Origin: Streptomyces sp. NBC_01275
GTDB taxonomy: Bacteria; Actinomycetota; Actinomycetes; Streptomycetales; Streptomycetaceae
Assembly (NCBI RefSeq): GCF_026340655.1
Contig: NZ_JAPEOZ010000001.1
Location: 8,928,001 to 8,992,000 of the forward strand
Reading direction: 5' to 3'
Length of the DNA stretch: 64,000 nucleotides
Shown here piece after piece: positions 8,469 through 16,578 of the stretch (positions are counted from its first letter, which is position 1; each line of letters begins with the position of its first letter). The notes under the pieces are model-generated. The model was not told the DNA's origin and did not search any database. It saw only the letters and a list, made by a program, of their open reading frames with translations. The position numbers were made by a program, and so were the translations under genes.

Positions 8469-9518
8469 ATGCGTCACGTCATGGTGCAGATACCGAACCC
8501 GCCCGCGCCGACGAAGTCGCCGGCGCCGCGCCCCGTGCCCACGAGCGCCGACGTGGCCCGCCTGGCCGGCGTCTCGCGCGCGACCGTCTCCTACGTCCTG
8601 AACAACACCAGCGCCGTACGCATCAGCGAGCCCACCCGCCGCCGCGTCCACGAGGCCGCCAAGGAACTCGGGTACGTGCCGCACGCGGCCGCCCGCAGCC
8701 TGCGCGCCGGACACAGCCGTATGGTCCTGATGCCCGCCCCGCCCGTGCCCGCGGGCCCGCTCTACAGCCAGTTCGTGCACGACTTCCAGGGGGCGCTCAG
8801 CCGTCTCGACTACATCGTCGTCCAGTACGGCGCCAGCGGGCTGCGCGGCGACGACGCGGCCCGCGCCTGGGCCGAGCTGAGGCCGGTCGCCGTCCTGGTG
8901 CCCGGGCCCGGCCTCGGCCCGGAGGGCGTCGCCGTCCTCAAGCGCTCCGGCGCCCGGGCCGTGGTGACCCTCAGCTCCGAGAGCGTCGAGGGCGCCCACG
9001 GGCTGCTCATGGACCACGCCGGCGTCGGCAGGAGCGCCGCCGGGCATCTGTACGCCCGCGGCCGGCGCCGGATCGGCGTCGTCGTCCCCGAGGAGCGCGG
9101 CATGGAGATGTTCGCCGGGCCGCGGCTGGCCGGCGCCCGCGAGGCCCTGCACGGCACGGACGCCGCCGTCACCGAGCTGCCCCTGGCCTACACCGAGGAG
9201 TCCGCGGCCGCCCTCGCCGCCCGCTGGCCGGACCTCGGCCTGGACGCCGTCTTCGCCTACAACGACGAGTACGCCATGCTGCTGATGCGGGCCCTGCAGG
9301 ACGAGGGCGTGCGGATCCCGGAGGACGTGGCCGTGATCGGCGCCGACGACCTGCTGCTCGGCCGGCTGCTGCGGCCCCGGCTCAGCACCGTCCGCATAGC
9401 GCTGCCCTCCGGCCGCGACCTCGCCGGGCTGGTCGACCGGGCGGTGCGCAACCCGGGCGGCGCACCCGAGTCGCACGAGCTGTTCGGAGCCACGGTGGTG
9501 CACCGCGACTCCAGCTGA
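8469..9518 (+). CDS. LacI/GalR-family transcriptional regulator
   Basis: A 349-residue regulator. The LacI helix-turn-helix is at about residues 25-70: TSADVARLAGVSRATVSYVLNN followed by the hinge YVPHAAARSLRAGHS. The C-terminal periplasmic-binding-like domain is recognisable in HARG-type helices and DAVFAYNDEYAMLLMRALQDEG and VIGADDLLLGRLLRP. It precedes pobA by 54 bases on the same strand and may control that aromatic module; no effector can be read from the sequence. A second ATG at 8481 is an equally possible start, since neither has a strong ribosome site. Confidence 0.9.
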   Translation: MRHVMVQIPNPPAPTKSPAPRPVPTSADVARLAGVSRATVSYVLNNTSAVRISEPTRRRVHEAAKELGYVPHAAARSLRAGHSRMVLMPAPPVPAGPLYSQFVHDFQGALSRLDYIVVQYGASGLRGDDAARAWAELRPVAVLVPGPGLGPEGVAVLKRSGARAVVTLSSESVEGAHGLLMDHAGVGRSAAGHLYARGRRRIGVVVPEERGMEMFAGPRLAGAREALHGTDAAVTELPLAYTEESAAALAARWPDLGLDAVFAYNDEYAMLLMRALQDEGVRIPEDVAVIGADDLLLGRLLRPRLSTVRIALPSGRDLAGLVDRAVRNPGGAPESHELFGATVVHRDSS

Positions 9519-9523
9519 CCTAC

Positions 9524-9566
9524 GGTCTCAGGGGAGCGGTCTCGAGGGAGCGGTCTCAGGGGAGGC
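9524..9566 (+). repeat. Three 14-bp tandem repeats carrying the pobA ribosome site
   Basis: Units at 9524, 9538 and 9552 read GGTCTCAGGGGAGC, GGTCTCGAGGGAGC and GGTCTCAGGGGAGGC. Each ends in a Shine-Dalgarno-like G/A run; only the third is correctly spaced for the pobA ATG at 9573. Confidence 0.8.
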
Positions 9567-9572
9567 GTGTCC

Positions 9573-10751
9573 ATGCACACCACGGTCGGCATCGTCGGCG
9601 GCGGCCCCGCCGGACTGCTCCTGGCCCGGCTGCTGCACCGCGTCGGCGTCGACTGCGTGGTCCTGGAGAGCATGACCCGCGCCCATGTCGAGCGGCGGCA
9701 GCGGGCCGGGATGCTGGAACAGGGCACCGTCGAGGCCCTGCGCGCGGCCGGCGCCGCCCACCGGCTCGACGTCGAGGGCCTGGTCCACCACGGCATCGAG
9801 CTGCGCTTCGACCGCACGCGCCACCACATCGACTTCCCGGCCCTCACCGGCGGCCGCACCGTCACCGTCTACGCCCAGACGGAGATCGTGAAGGATCTGA
9901 TCGCGCTCCAACTAGCCCACGGGCCACGCCTGTTGTTCGAGGCGCGGGCGCTGGCGGTCGAGCGGCCCGACAGCGGGGCGCCGGTCGTGCGGTTTCTGCG
10001 CGAGGGCCGCGAGGAGACCCTCGTGTGCGAATGGGCGGTCGGCTGCGACGGCTCCCACGGCATCGCCCGCGACGCCTTCCCGGCCGCCGCCGTGCGGACC
10101 TACACGCACGACTACCCGTACTCCTGGCTCGGCGTGCTCGCCGATGTGCCGCCCTCCTGCGACGAGTTGGTCTATGCCCGGCACGAACGCGGCTTCGCCC
10201 TGCACAGCATGCGCTCGCCGAAGGTATCCCGGCTCTACCTCCAGGTCCCCAACGGGACGAAGGCGGAGGACTGGCCGGACGACCGGGTCTGGGACGAGCT
10301 CGACGCCCGCTTCGCCGTCGACGGCGACTGGACCCTGCGCCGCGGCCCGATCACCGCCAAGTCCGTGACCCCGATGCGCAGTCAGGTCCACGAGCCGATG
10401 CGCCACGGCCGGCTGCTGCTCGCCGGGGACGCCGCCCACATCGTCCCGCCGACCGGCGCGAAGGGACTCAACCTCGCCGTCTCCGACGTCCGGATCCTCG
10501 CCGCCGGCTTCGCCGAACTGCACGCCACCGGTTCCGCCCGGATACTGGACCAGTACTCGGAACTGTCCCTTCAGCGCGTGTGGCAGGCGACCCGATTCTC
10601 CTATGACATGACTAGGATGTTGCACGCTCAACCAGACGGGGATGCGTTCGACCATCGGATGCAGCTCGCCCGGCTGCGCCGGATCACCGCATCCCGCCAC
10701 GCCGCCGCCGAACTGGCGGCGAACTACACGGGACTTCCGCTCCCTCTGTGA
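9573..10751 (+). CDS. pobA: 4-hydroxybenzoate 3-monooxygenase
   Basis: A 392-residue FAD aromatic hydroxylase that converts 4-hydroxybenzoate to protocatechuate using NAD(P)H and oxygen. The dinucleotide fold is at the start (TVGIVGGGPAGLLLARLL), followed by the substrate-side ERRQRAGMLEQGTVEALR motif that marks PobA, the middle VGCDGSHGIARDAF (DG motif) and the second FAD motif LLLAGDAAHIVPPTGAKGLNLA. Length and order match PobA throughout. The ATG at 9573 is chosen over GTG 9567 because GGAGG is seven bases ahead. The aldehyde dehydrogenase follows on the same strand within 60 bases, so the two probably form an operon. Confidence 0.95.
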   Translation: MHTTVGIVGGGPAGLLLARLLHRVGVDCVVLESMTRAHVERRQRAGMLEQGTVEALRAAGAAHRLDVEGLVHHGIELRFDRTRHHIDFPALTGGRTVTVYAQTEIVKDLIALQLAHGPRLLFEARALAVERPDSGAPVVRFLREGREETLVCEWAVGCDGSHGIARDAFPAAAVRTYTHDYPYSWLGVLADVPPSCDELVYARHERGFALHSMRSPKVSRLYLQVPNGTKAEDWPDDRVWDELDARFAVDGDWTLRRGPITAKSVTPMRSQVHEPMRHGRLLLAGDAAHIVPPTGAKGLNLAVSDVRILAAGFAELHATGSARILDQYSELSLQRVWQATRFSYDMTRMLHAQPDGDAFDHRMQLARLRRITASRHAAAELAANYTGLPLPL

Positions 10752-10807
10752 GCCGAGCCGCGAACCGAGTCGCGGACGTCCCGCGGGTCACCGATCGGAG
10801 AGCCTTC

Positions 10808-12256
10808 ATGCCGCTGCTCGACCCCCAGACCTGGCAGAACTCCCAGAACGTCCAGAACGGCCGGACCTCGCCGTACACCGTCACCGAACCGGCCACCGGC
10901 GACCCCCTGGGCACCGTCGTCCTGGCCGGGCCCGAGGGCGTCGCCCCGGCCGCCGAGGCCGCCCGCGCCGCGCAGACCGAGTGGGCCCGCGCCCCGCACT
11001 TCGTCCGCGCCGCAGTGCTGCGCAGGGCCGGCGACCTGTTCTCCGCCCACGCCGACGAACTGCGCGAGTGGATCGTCCGCGAGTCCGGATCCATCCCCGG
11101 CAAGGCGGACTTCGAACTGCACGTCGCCGCCCAGGAGTGCTACGAGGCCGCCGCCCTCGCCTCCCGCCCGGCCGGCCAGGTCCTGCCCAGCGAGGCACCG
11201 CGCCTGTCCTACACCAGGCGGGTGCCCGTCGGCGTGGTCGGCGTGATCGCCCCGTTCAACGCCCCGCTGATCCTGTCCATCCGCTCCGTCGCGCCCGCCC
11301 TCGCCCTCGGCAACGCGGTCGTCCTCAAGCCGGACCCGCGCACGGCCGTGTGCGGCGGACTGGCCCTGGCCGCCGTCTTCGCCGAGGCCGGTCTCCCCGA
11401 GGGCCTGCTCCAGGTGCTGCCGGGCGGCGCCGAGACGGGCGCGGCCCTGGTCGCCGACCCGCGCATCCCGGTGATCTCCTTCACCGGCTCCACCGCCGCG
11501 GGCCGCGCGGTCGGCGAGGCCGCCGGACGCCACCTCAAGCGCGCCCATCTGGAACTCGGCGGCAACTCCGCCCTGATCGTGCTGGAGGACGCCGACCTCG
11601 ACGCGGTGATCTCCACGGCCGCCTGGGGCTCCTTCTTCCACCAGGGCCAGATCTGCATGACCACCGGCCGCCACCTGGTGCACGCCTCGCTCTACGAGGA
11701 GTACGTCGAGCGCCTCGCCGCCAAGGCCGACGCGCTGGCCGTCGGCGACCCGCACCGCGCCCAGGTCCACCTCGGCCCGCTCATCGACGGCGGCCAACTC
11801 GCCAAGGTGCACGGCCTGGTGGAGGCCAGCACCGCCGCGGGCGCGAAACTCGCCGCGGGCGGCACCCACGAGAACCTCTTCTACCGGCCGACGGTCCTCG
11901 CCGCCGTCGACGACACCACCCCCGCCTACGCCGAGGAGGTCTTCGGCCCGGTCGCCCCCGTACGGTCCTTCACCACCGTCGACGAGGCGGCCGCCCTGGC
12001 CGCGCACAGCACCTACGGCCTCTCCCTGGGCATCGTCACCCGCGACCCCGCCCGCGGCCTGGACCTCGCCGAACGCATCCCCACCGGCATCGTGCACATC
12101 AACGACCAGACGGTGAACGACGAGGCCGTCGCCCCCTTCGGCGGCGTCGCCGCCTCCGGCACCGGCGCCCGCTTCGGCGGCGAGGCCAACCTGGAGGCCT
12201 TCACCGACGTGCGCTGGACGACGGTACGGGGCGACGTGGCGTCGTACCCGTTCTAG
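10808..12256 (+). CDS. Aldehyde dehydrogenase, benzaldehyde/vanillin dehydrogenase type
   Basis: A 482-residue NAD(P)-dependent aldehyde dehydrogenase. Visible motifs are the Asn/oxyanion segment VIAPFNAPLILSIRSVAPAL, the NAD loop FTGSTAAGRAVGEAAG, the general base in LELGGNSALIVLEDAD, the catalytic Cys in FHQGQICMTTGRH and the EEVFGPVAPV motif. The GQIC motif and the VHINDQTVNDEAVAPFGG region point to benzaldehyde/vanillin/salicylaldehyde dehydrogenases. Next to pobA it would oxidise 4-hydroxybenzaldehyde or vanillin to the acid that PobA or ring-cleavage enzymes then use. Start at 10808 follows CGGAGAG. It stops 10 bases from the convergent thioredoxin gene. Confidence 0.9.
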   Translation: MPLLDPQTWQNSQNVQNGRTSPYTVTEPATGDPLGTVVLAGPEGVAPAAEAARAAQTEWARAPHFVRAAVLRRAGDLFSAHADELREWIVRESGSIPGKADFELHVAAQECYEAAALASRPAGQVLPSEAPRLSYTRRVPVGVVGVIAPFNAPLILSIRSVAPALALGNAVVLKPDPRTAVCGGLALAAVFAEAGLPEGLLQVLPGGAETGAALVADPRIPVISFTGSTAAGRAVGEAAGRHLKRAHLELGGNSALIVLEDADLDAVISTAAWGSFFHQGQICMTTGRHLVHASLYEEYVERLAAKADALAVGDPHRAQVHLGPLIDGGQLAKVHGLVEASTAAGAKLAAGGTHENLFYRPTVLAAVDDTTPAYAEEVFGPVAPVRSFTTVDEAAALAAHSTYGLSLGIVTRDPARGLDLAERIPTGIVHINDQTVNDEAVAPFGGVAASGTGARFGGEANLEAFTDVRWTTVRGDVASYPF

Positions 12257-12266
12257 GAGGCCGGGA

Positions 12267-12650
12267 TCACTCGGCCTGGGCGGCCTGGGACTGCTGCTCC
12301 TCGACCGACTTGCGGACCTCGTCCATGTCCAGCTTGCGCGCCTGCTCGATGACGTCCGTCAGGGCGGCCTCGGGCAGGGCGCCCGGCTGCGCGAACACGG
12401 CGACCCGGTCACGGACGATCATCAGCGTCGGGATCGACTGGATGCCGAAGGCCGCGGCCAGCTCCGGCTGCGCCTCGGTGTCCACCTTGCCGAACACCAG
12501 GTCCGGGTTGGCCTCGGCGGCCTTGTCGTAGACCGGTGCGAACTGACGGCACGGGCCGCACCAGGACGCCCAGAAGTCGATCAGGACGAAGTCGTTGTCC
12601 GTGACCGTCTGGTCGAAGTTCTCCTTGGTGAGCTCCACGGTGCTGCTCAT
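12267..12650 (-). CDS. Thioredoxin with a C-terminal tail
   Basis: A 127-residue thioredoxin. It opens MSSTVELTKENFDQTV and carries the redox site FWASWCGPCRQFAPVYD and the cis-proline loop IQSIPTLMIVRD. The usual 105-residue fold is followed by a charged and Gln/Ala-rich tail (VRKSVEEQQSQAAQAE) found in a subset of actinobacterial thioredoxins. It is cytoplasmic. It is divergent from an FAD/NAD disulfide-type oxidoreductase across 121 bases, hinting at joint control, although that enzyme is not a standard thioredoxin reductase. Confidence 0.95.
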   Translation of the reverse strand: MSSTVELTKENFDQTVTDNDFVLIDFWASWCGPCRQFAPVYDKAAEANPDLVFGKVDTEAQPELAAAFGIQSIPTLMIVRDRVAVFAQPGALPEAALTDVIEQARKLDMDEVRKSVEEQQSQAAQAE

Positions 12651-12771
12651 GACCTGAATCCCTCTTCCCTGTGTGGGGGTGAAACCGTCCGGCACAACAC
12701 GGCTGCCCGGACACGTATTCCGCGCCCCTACCCGTGTGGCCTCCCCGCACACCACCCACCAGACTGACCCC

Positions 12772-14223
12772 ATGACGGAAACGGAATCGACGCCAGTGAA
12801 CAACCTTGAACACCTTGAGTACGACGTGGTGGTGCTCGGGGCCGGACCCGTGGGGGAGAACGTCGCCGACCGCACCCGCGCGGCCGGTCTCACCACCGCG
12901 GTCGTGGAGAGCGAACTGGTCGGCGGCGAGTGCTCCTACTGGGCCTGCATGCCCAGCAAGGCCCTGCTGCGCCCGGTCATCGCCCGCGCCGACGCCCGCC
13001 GCGTGCCCGGCCTGAGCCAGGCGGTCCAGGGTCCCCTCGACGCGGCCGCGGTCTTCGCCCACCGCAACTACTACACCTCCGACTGGCACGACGAGGGTGC
13101 GGCCCAGTGGCTGGAGACCATCGACGCCGACCTCTTCCGCGGCCACGGCCGGCTGGCGGGCCCGCGCACGGTGACCGTGGGCGACAAGACCCTCACCGCC
13201 CGGCACGCCGTCGCCGTCTGCACCGGCACCCGCGCCGTCCTGCCCGACCTGCCGGGCCTCGCCGCCGTCGGGCCCTGGACCAGCCGCGAGGCCACCAGCG
13301 CCCAGAAGGTCCCCGGCCGGCTGGTCGTGGTCGGCGGCGGAGTCGTCGCGGCCGAGATGGCCACCCTCTACCAGGCCCTCGGCGCACAGGTCACCCTCCT
13401 CGTGCGGGGCAAGGGCCTGCTGCCCCGCATGGAGTCCTTCGCCGGCGAACTGGTCGCCGAAGCCCTCACGGAGGCCGGGGCCGACGTCCGCACCGGCGCC
13501 TCCGTCGCGTCGGTGACCCGCGAGAACGGCACGGTCGTCGTGGTCACGGCCGTAGGCGAGCGGATAGAGGCCGACGAGATCCTCTTCGCCACCGGACGAG
13601 CCCCGCGCACCGATGACATCGGCCTCGACACGATCGGCCTGGAGCCCGGCTCCTGGCTGACGGTCGACGACAGCCTGCGCGTCACCGGCCACGACTGGCT
13701 CTACGCGGTCGGCGACGCCAACCACCGCGCCCTCCTCACCCACCAGGGCAAGTACCAGGCCCGCATCGCCGGCGCCGCGATCGCCGCCCGGGCCGCGGGC
13801 GGCGCCAGCCCGGACGACGGCCCGGACACCGGCCCCTGGGGCGCGTACTCCGCCACAGCCGACCACCACGCCGTCCCCCAGGTCGTCTTCACCGACCCCG
13901 AGGCGGCCGCGGTCGGCCTCTCCCTGGCGGAGGCGCAGCAGTCCCGCCGCCGCGTCCGCGCCGTCGACGTCGACATGTCCTCCGTCGCCGGCGCCGGCCT
14001 CTACGCCGACGGCTACCGCGGCCGCGCCCGCATGGTCGTCGACCTGGACCGCGAGACCCTCCTCGGCGTCACCTTCGTCGGACCCGGCGTCGGCGAACTG
14101 ATCCACTCCGCGACCGTCGCCGTCGCGGGCGAGGTCCCGATCGGCAGGCTGTGGCACGCCGTGCCGTCGTACCCGACGATCAGCGAGGTGTGGCTGCGGC
14201 TGCTGGAGGCGTACCGCGGATAG
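12772..14223 (+). CDS. FAD/NAD(P) pyridine-nucleotide disulfide oxidoreductase (dihydrolipoyl/mercuric reductase family)
   Basis: A 483-residue class I disulfide reductase. The FAD fold is VVVLGAGPVGENVADR, the redox-active pair is in GGECSYWACMPSK (C-x4-C), the NAD fold is LVVVGGGVVAAEMATLY and the second FAD motif is WLYAVGDANHRALLTHQGKYQ. The C-terminal dimerisation domain ends VPSYPTISEVWLRLLEAYRG with the His-x-x-x-x motif region altered: the usual HPTLSE reads YPTISE, so the catalytic His of lipoamide dehydrogenases is Tyr here. The start at 12772 gives the typical leader MTETESTPVNN. The exact substrate is unknown; a lipoamide- or mycothiol-related disulfide, or a metal ion, are possibilities. 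The divergent thioredoxin neighbour suggests a thiol-redox role. Confidence 0.9.
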   Translation: MTETESTPVNNLEHLEYDVVVLGAGPVGENVADRTRAAGLTTAVVESELVGGECSYWACMPSKALLRPVIARADARRVPGLSQAVQGPLDAAAVFAHRNYYTSDWHDEGAAQWLETIDADLFRGHGRLAGPRTVTVGDKTLTARHAVAVCTGTRAVLPDLPGLAAVGPWTSREATSAQKVPGRLVVVGGGVVAAEMATLYQALGAQVTLLVRGKGLLPRMESFAGELVAEALTEAGADVRTGASVASVTRENGTVVVVTAVGERIEADEILFATGRAPRTDDIGLDTIGLEPGSWLTVDDSLRVTGHDWLYAVGDANHRALLTHQGKYQARIAGAAIAARAAGGASPDDGPDTGPWGAYSATADHHAVPQVVFTDPEAAAVGLSLAEAQQSRRRVRAVDVDMSSVAGAGLYADGYRGRARMVVDLDRETLLGVTFVGPGVGELIHSATVAVAGEVPIGRLWHAVPSYPTISEVWLRLLEAYRG

Positions 14224-14276
14224 CGGGGGACGGCGCCGGACGGCGCCGGACACGGCCGACGGGAAGAGGTGCCGGG

Positions 14277-14642
14277 ATGAGCGAGGTGCGCGTGTCGCCG
14301 AGGGACCTCGGAGCCCCCGGGGGCTCCGAGGTCCAGGTGTCGCTCGGCGACGAGGTCGTCGTGGACCTGCCGGAGAACGCCGGCACGGGCTACCTGTGGT
14401 CGGTCCGGCGCGTCGAGGGCGGCCTCGAGGTGACCGGCAGCGCGTACGAGCCTCCCGGGCGGCCGCTGCCCGGGGCCGGCGGCAGACGGGTCGTGCGCGT
14501 GCGGCCCACCGAGGTGGGGGAAGGGCTGGTGCACCTCGTCCTGAAACGGCCCTGGGAGGACGAGGTGCGGGACCGGCTCAGCCTCCGGGTCACCACAGGT
14601 AGATCTCGTGCACCATCCCGTCCGCCTCCTCGCGGAAGGTGA
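14277..14642 (+). CDS. Chagasin-family (I42) cysteine-protease inhibitor
   Basis: A 121-residue protein with all three inhibitory loops of chagasin-type inhibitors: NAGTGY (residues 34-39, the NPTTGY loop), GAGG (66-69, the GxGG loop) and RPW (91-93, the RPW/F loop). Chagasins plug the active site of papain-like C1 proteases. No signal peptide is present, so it acts in the cytoplasm or leaves by another route. The start at 14277 follows GGAAGAGG. The inhibitor domain ends at about residue 108; the basic tail RSRAPSRPPPRGR is encoded in DNA that overlaps 53 bases of the convergent gene at 14590. A papain-like protease lies in that opposing cassette (15175-16281), making this a probable inhibitor for a neighbouring enzyme. 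Confidence 0.9.
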   Translation: MSEVRVSPRDLGAPGGSEVQVSLGDEVVVDLPENAGTGYLWSVRRVEGGLEVTGSAYEPPGRPLPGAGGRRVVRVRPTEVGEGLVHLVLKRPWEDEVRDRLSLRVTTGRSRAPSRPPPRGR

Positions 14643-15105
14643 TCGGCCGCCCCGTCTGCCGGGCCTGGGACGCCAGCGCGGCCAGCGCCGTGAAGGCGGC
14701 GTCGGAACCGTTGTGGATCTTCTTCCAGGCGCCGCCCTTGACGTGCAGGTGGGCGTTGCGGGGCTGGTCCATGCACCACAGGGCGTCGACCATGACGTTC
14801 TGGGTCCAGACGCCCGTGGCGGATCCGCCGGCCTCGACGGTGCGCATGGCCTGCTCGGTCGCCCGGGCGTCGGGGTGCACCAGCGGCCGGGCCTCGCCGG
14901 CGACCGTCTCCTCGAACCGGGCCGCCATGGCGTCGGTCCTCGGCCTGCCGAACCCGGTGACCGGGATCGCCGACATGCCCACCTCCACGCCCGGCGGCGG
15001 CATGACCGGCCTGCCCGCACCGCCGTCCAGGGCGGCCGTCGTGTCGTATCCGGTGCGCGCCCCCGCGGAGGGCGCCTCCCGTGTGCGCATCTGCTGCGGA
15101 CTCAT
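14590..15105 (-). CDS. Hypothetical protein of the protease cassette
   Basis: I do not recognise this 171-residue protein. Residues 1-95 are low-complexity (Gly/Pro/Ala/Glu) and flexible-looking. Residues 95-171 look folded: TGVWTQNVMVDALWCMDQPRN, then HLHVKGGAWKKIHNGSDAAF, a helix TALAALASQARQTGR and a closing strand MVHEIYLW. There is no signal peptide or transmembrane segment. It starts at 15105 after GGCAGGAGTG and lies 69 bases downstream of the papain-like protease on the same strand. It could be a substrate, a targeting protein or a second inhibitor for the two proteases. Its 3' end overlaps the inhibitor gene on the other strand. Confidence 0.75.
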   Translation of the reverse strand: MSPQQMRTREAPSAGARTGYDTTAALDGGAGRPVMPPPGVEVGMSAIPVTGFGRPRTDAMAARFEETVAGEARPLVHPDARATEQAMRTVEAGGSATGVWTQNVMVDALWCMDQPRNAHLHVKGGAWKKIHNGSDAAFTALAALASQARQTGRPITFREEADGMVHEIYLW

Positions 15106-15174
15106 CGTGGATCACTCCTGCCGTCGGGTGCCGTCTCGTCGCTCATCGGGGTCTCACCAGGCGTACGTCGGGTC

Positions 15175-16281
15175 TCACCAGGCGTACATCTGTCGGACGC
15201 TGCCGGCGTCCTCGAACAGGCCCACCTTGGCGCCGGCCGCCTTGGACGCGGCGAGTTCGGCGAGCATCGTCGCGTCGGTCGCGGCCGCGTCGCCGCCGAG
15301 GCTCAGCCAGCCGCGCAGTTCCCCGTAGGCCCATACGTTGGCCTCGGCCTCGTTGCTCCACAGCCCGAGGATGCGCTGGTCCTCGAGCCAGGCGCGCAGG
15401 CTGACGCCCTGGACGCCGCAGGTGTGCCAGCTCTCGATGCCGCACTCGCCGTAGCCCATGCGGAAGAAGCCGTGCTCGCCCCAGTCGGTGCCCCAGCTGT
15501 TCTTGGCGATCCAGCAGGACTGCGCGTCGTCGTAGCCGACCAGACAGACGCAGTGACCGCCGGCGAGCTGGTCGGACTGCGGCCGGTAGACGCCGCCCCC
15601 GTAGCTGAAGAAGTCCTGGTAGACGAAGAAGCAGGCGACGGCCGAGCCGTAGGCGGCGATGCCGCGTTTGATGGCGGCGGGATCGTTGGTGTCGTTCGTC
15701 CAGTTCACCACGTTGGCGCGGCGGTTGGGCCAGTCCGGGTTGAGCTTGGCGCTGTCCTGGTTCCTCGGCGTGTAGGGGAAGTAGTCGTCGAAGGCGATGC
15801 CCGAGTCGCGGGCCTTCTCCAGCAGCGGTTCCGGGAGCCAGCCGGTGTCGCAGGTGGCTCCGGCCTCCCTGCCGTACCCGAAGAACGCGTGGGCCTCGGA
15901 GAAGTCGGCCGGGAGGTGGGGCGCACGGTCGACGTAGCGGGCCACGTGCTCCATCGTCGCGACCGTGCCGAACGCGACACAGGACCCGCAGTCCTTCTGG
16001 TCCTTGACGGGGGTCGTGTAGTCCAGGCCCCCGATGTCGCGCAGGTCGAACGCCGACGGCAGGTCCGTCGCCGCCGCGGCCTCCTGGGCGGCGATCAGGT
16101 GCTGGTCCCGAGAGGCCATGATCTCGGCGTGCTCGGCCTCGTCGACCGGCACGCCGAGTCGGTTGACGCGCTCCTGCTCGGTCAGTCGCGTCATGGCGTT
16201 GCCGGTCGAACGCCAGGGGTTGCCGGCCTGTTCCAGAGTCGCTCTGAGCTCTGCCAGATCGATCGGTTCGTTCACGGGCAT
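15175..16281 (-). CDS. Papain-like (C1A) cysteine protease without a signal peptide
   Basis: A 368-residue C1 family peptidase. The papain core is complete: QKDCGSC with oxyanion Gln95 and catalytic Cys101, GGHCVCLVGYDD with His243, and KNSWGTDWGEHGFFRM with Asn261. An N-terminal region of about 75 residues precedes SAFDLRDIGG, and could act as an inhibitory propeptide. About 75 residues follow the usual core end. No secretion signal is seen, unusual for the family. It lies 12 bases downstream of the small carboxypeptidase-regulatory-like gene and in the same direction as a serine protease, and faces a chagasin-type inhibitor, the classical inhibitor of this protease class. Confidence 0.93.
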   Translation of the reverse strand: MPVNEPIDLAELRATLEQAGNPWRSTGNAMTRLTEQERVNRLGVPVDEAEHAEIMASRDQHLIAAQEAAAATDLPSAFDLRDIGGLDYTTPVKDQKDCGSCVAFGTVATMEHVARYVDRAPHLPADFSEAHAFFGYGREAGATCDTGWLPEPLLEKARDSGIAFDDYFPYTPRNQDSAKLNPDWPNRRANVVNWTNDTNDPAAIKRGIAAYGSAVACFFVYQDFFSYGGGVYRPQSDQLAGGHCVCLVGYDDAQSCWIAKNSWGTDWGEHGFFRMGYGECGIESWHTCGVQGVSLRAWLEDQRILGLWSNEAEANVWAYGELRGWLSLGGDAAATDATMLAELAASKAAGAKVGLFEDAGSVRQMYAW

Positions 16282-16293
16282 GGCGAACGCCTT

Positions 16294-16572
16294 TCACACT
16301 CGGGGGACGCGCAGCAGCAGACGGGCCGGGTCGGCGCCGTGCGCGGTGACGCTCGTCTCCGCGAACCTGCCGTCCGACGTCCTGCACTGCACGAGGTAGA
16401 CGCCGTCGCTGCGGACGGAGAGCGCGAAACTCCCGTCGGCGGCGGACAGCACCGCGATGTCGGGATACGGCTCGGGTCCGCCGGCGAGGTACACGGTGGC
16501 GTCCGCGACGGGAGCGCCGGTCGTGTCCTGCACGACTCCGGTGACGAGCCGCGTCGACTCGGGGTGGGGCAC
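16294..16572 (-). CDS. Small carboxypeptidase-regulatory-like domain protein
   Basis: A 92-residue stand-alone beta-sandwich. The pattern LVTGVVQDTTGAPVADATVYL, then AVLSAADGSFALSV and DGVYLVQCRTSDGRFAETS is that of the carboxypeptidase regulatory-like (CarboxypepD_reg, transthyretin-like) domain. Normally such domains are attached to larger secreted enzymes; here one is encoded alone, 12 bases before the cysteine protease and six bases after the serine protease gene. Coupled translation with both proteases is likely. It may be a binding or chaperone partner for one of them. No signal peptide. Confidence 0.75.
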   Translation of the reverse strand: MPHPESTRLVTGVVQDTTGAPVADATVYLAGGPEPYPDIAVLSAADGSFALSVRSDGVYLVQCRTSDGRFAETSVTAHGADPARLLLRVPRV

Positions 16573-16578
16573 CGGCCC

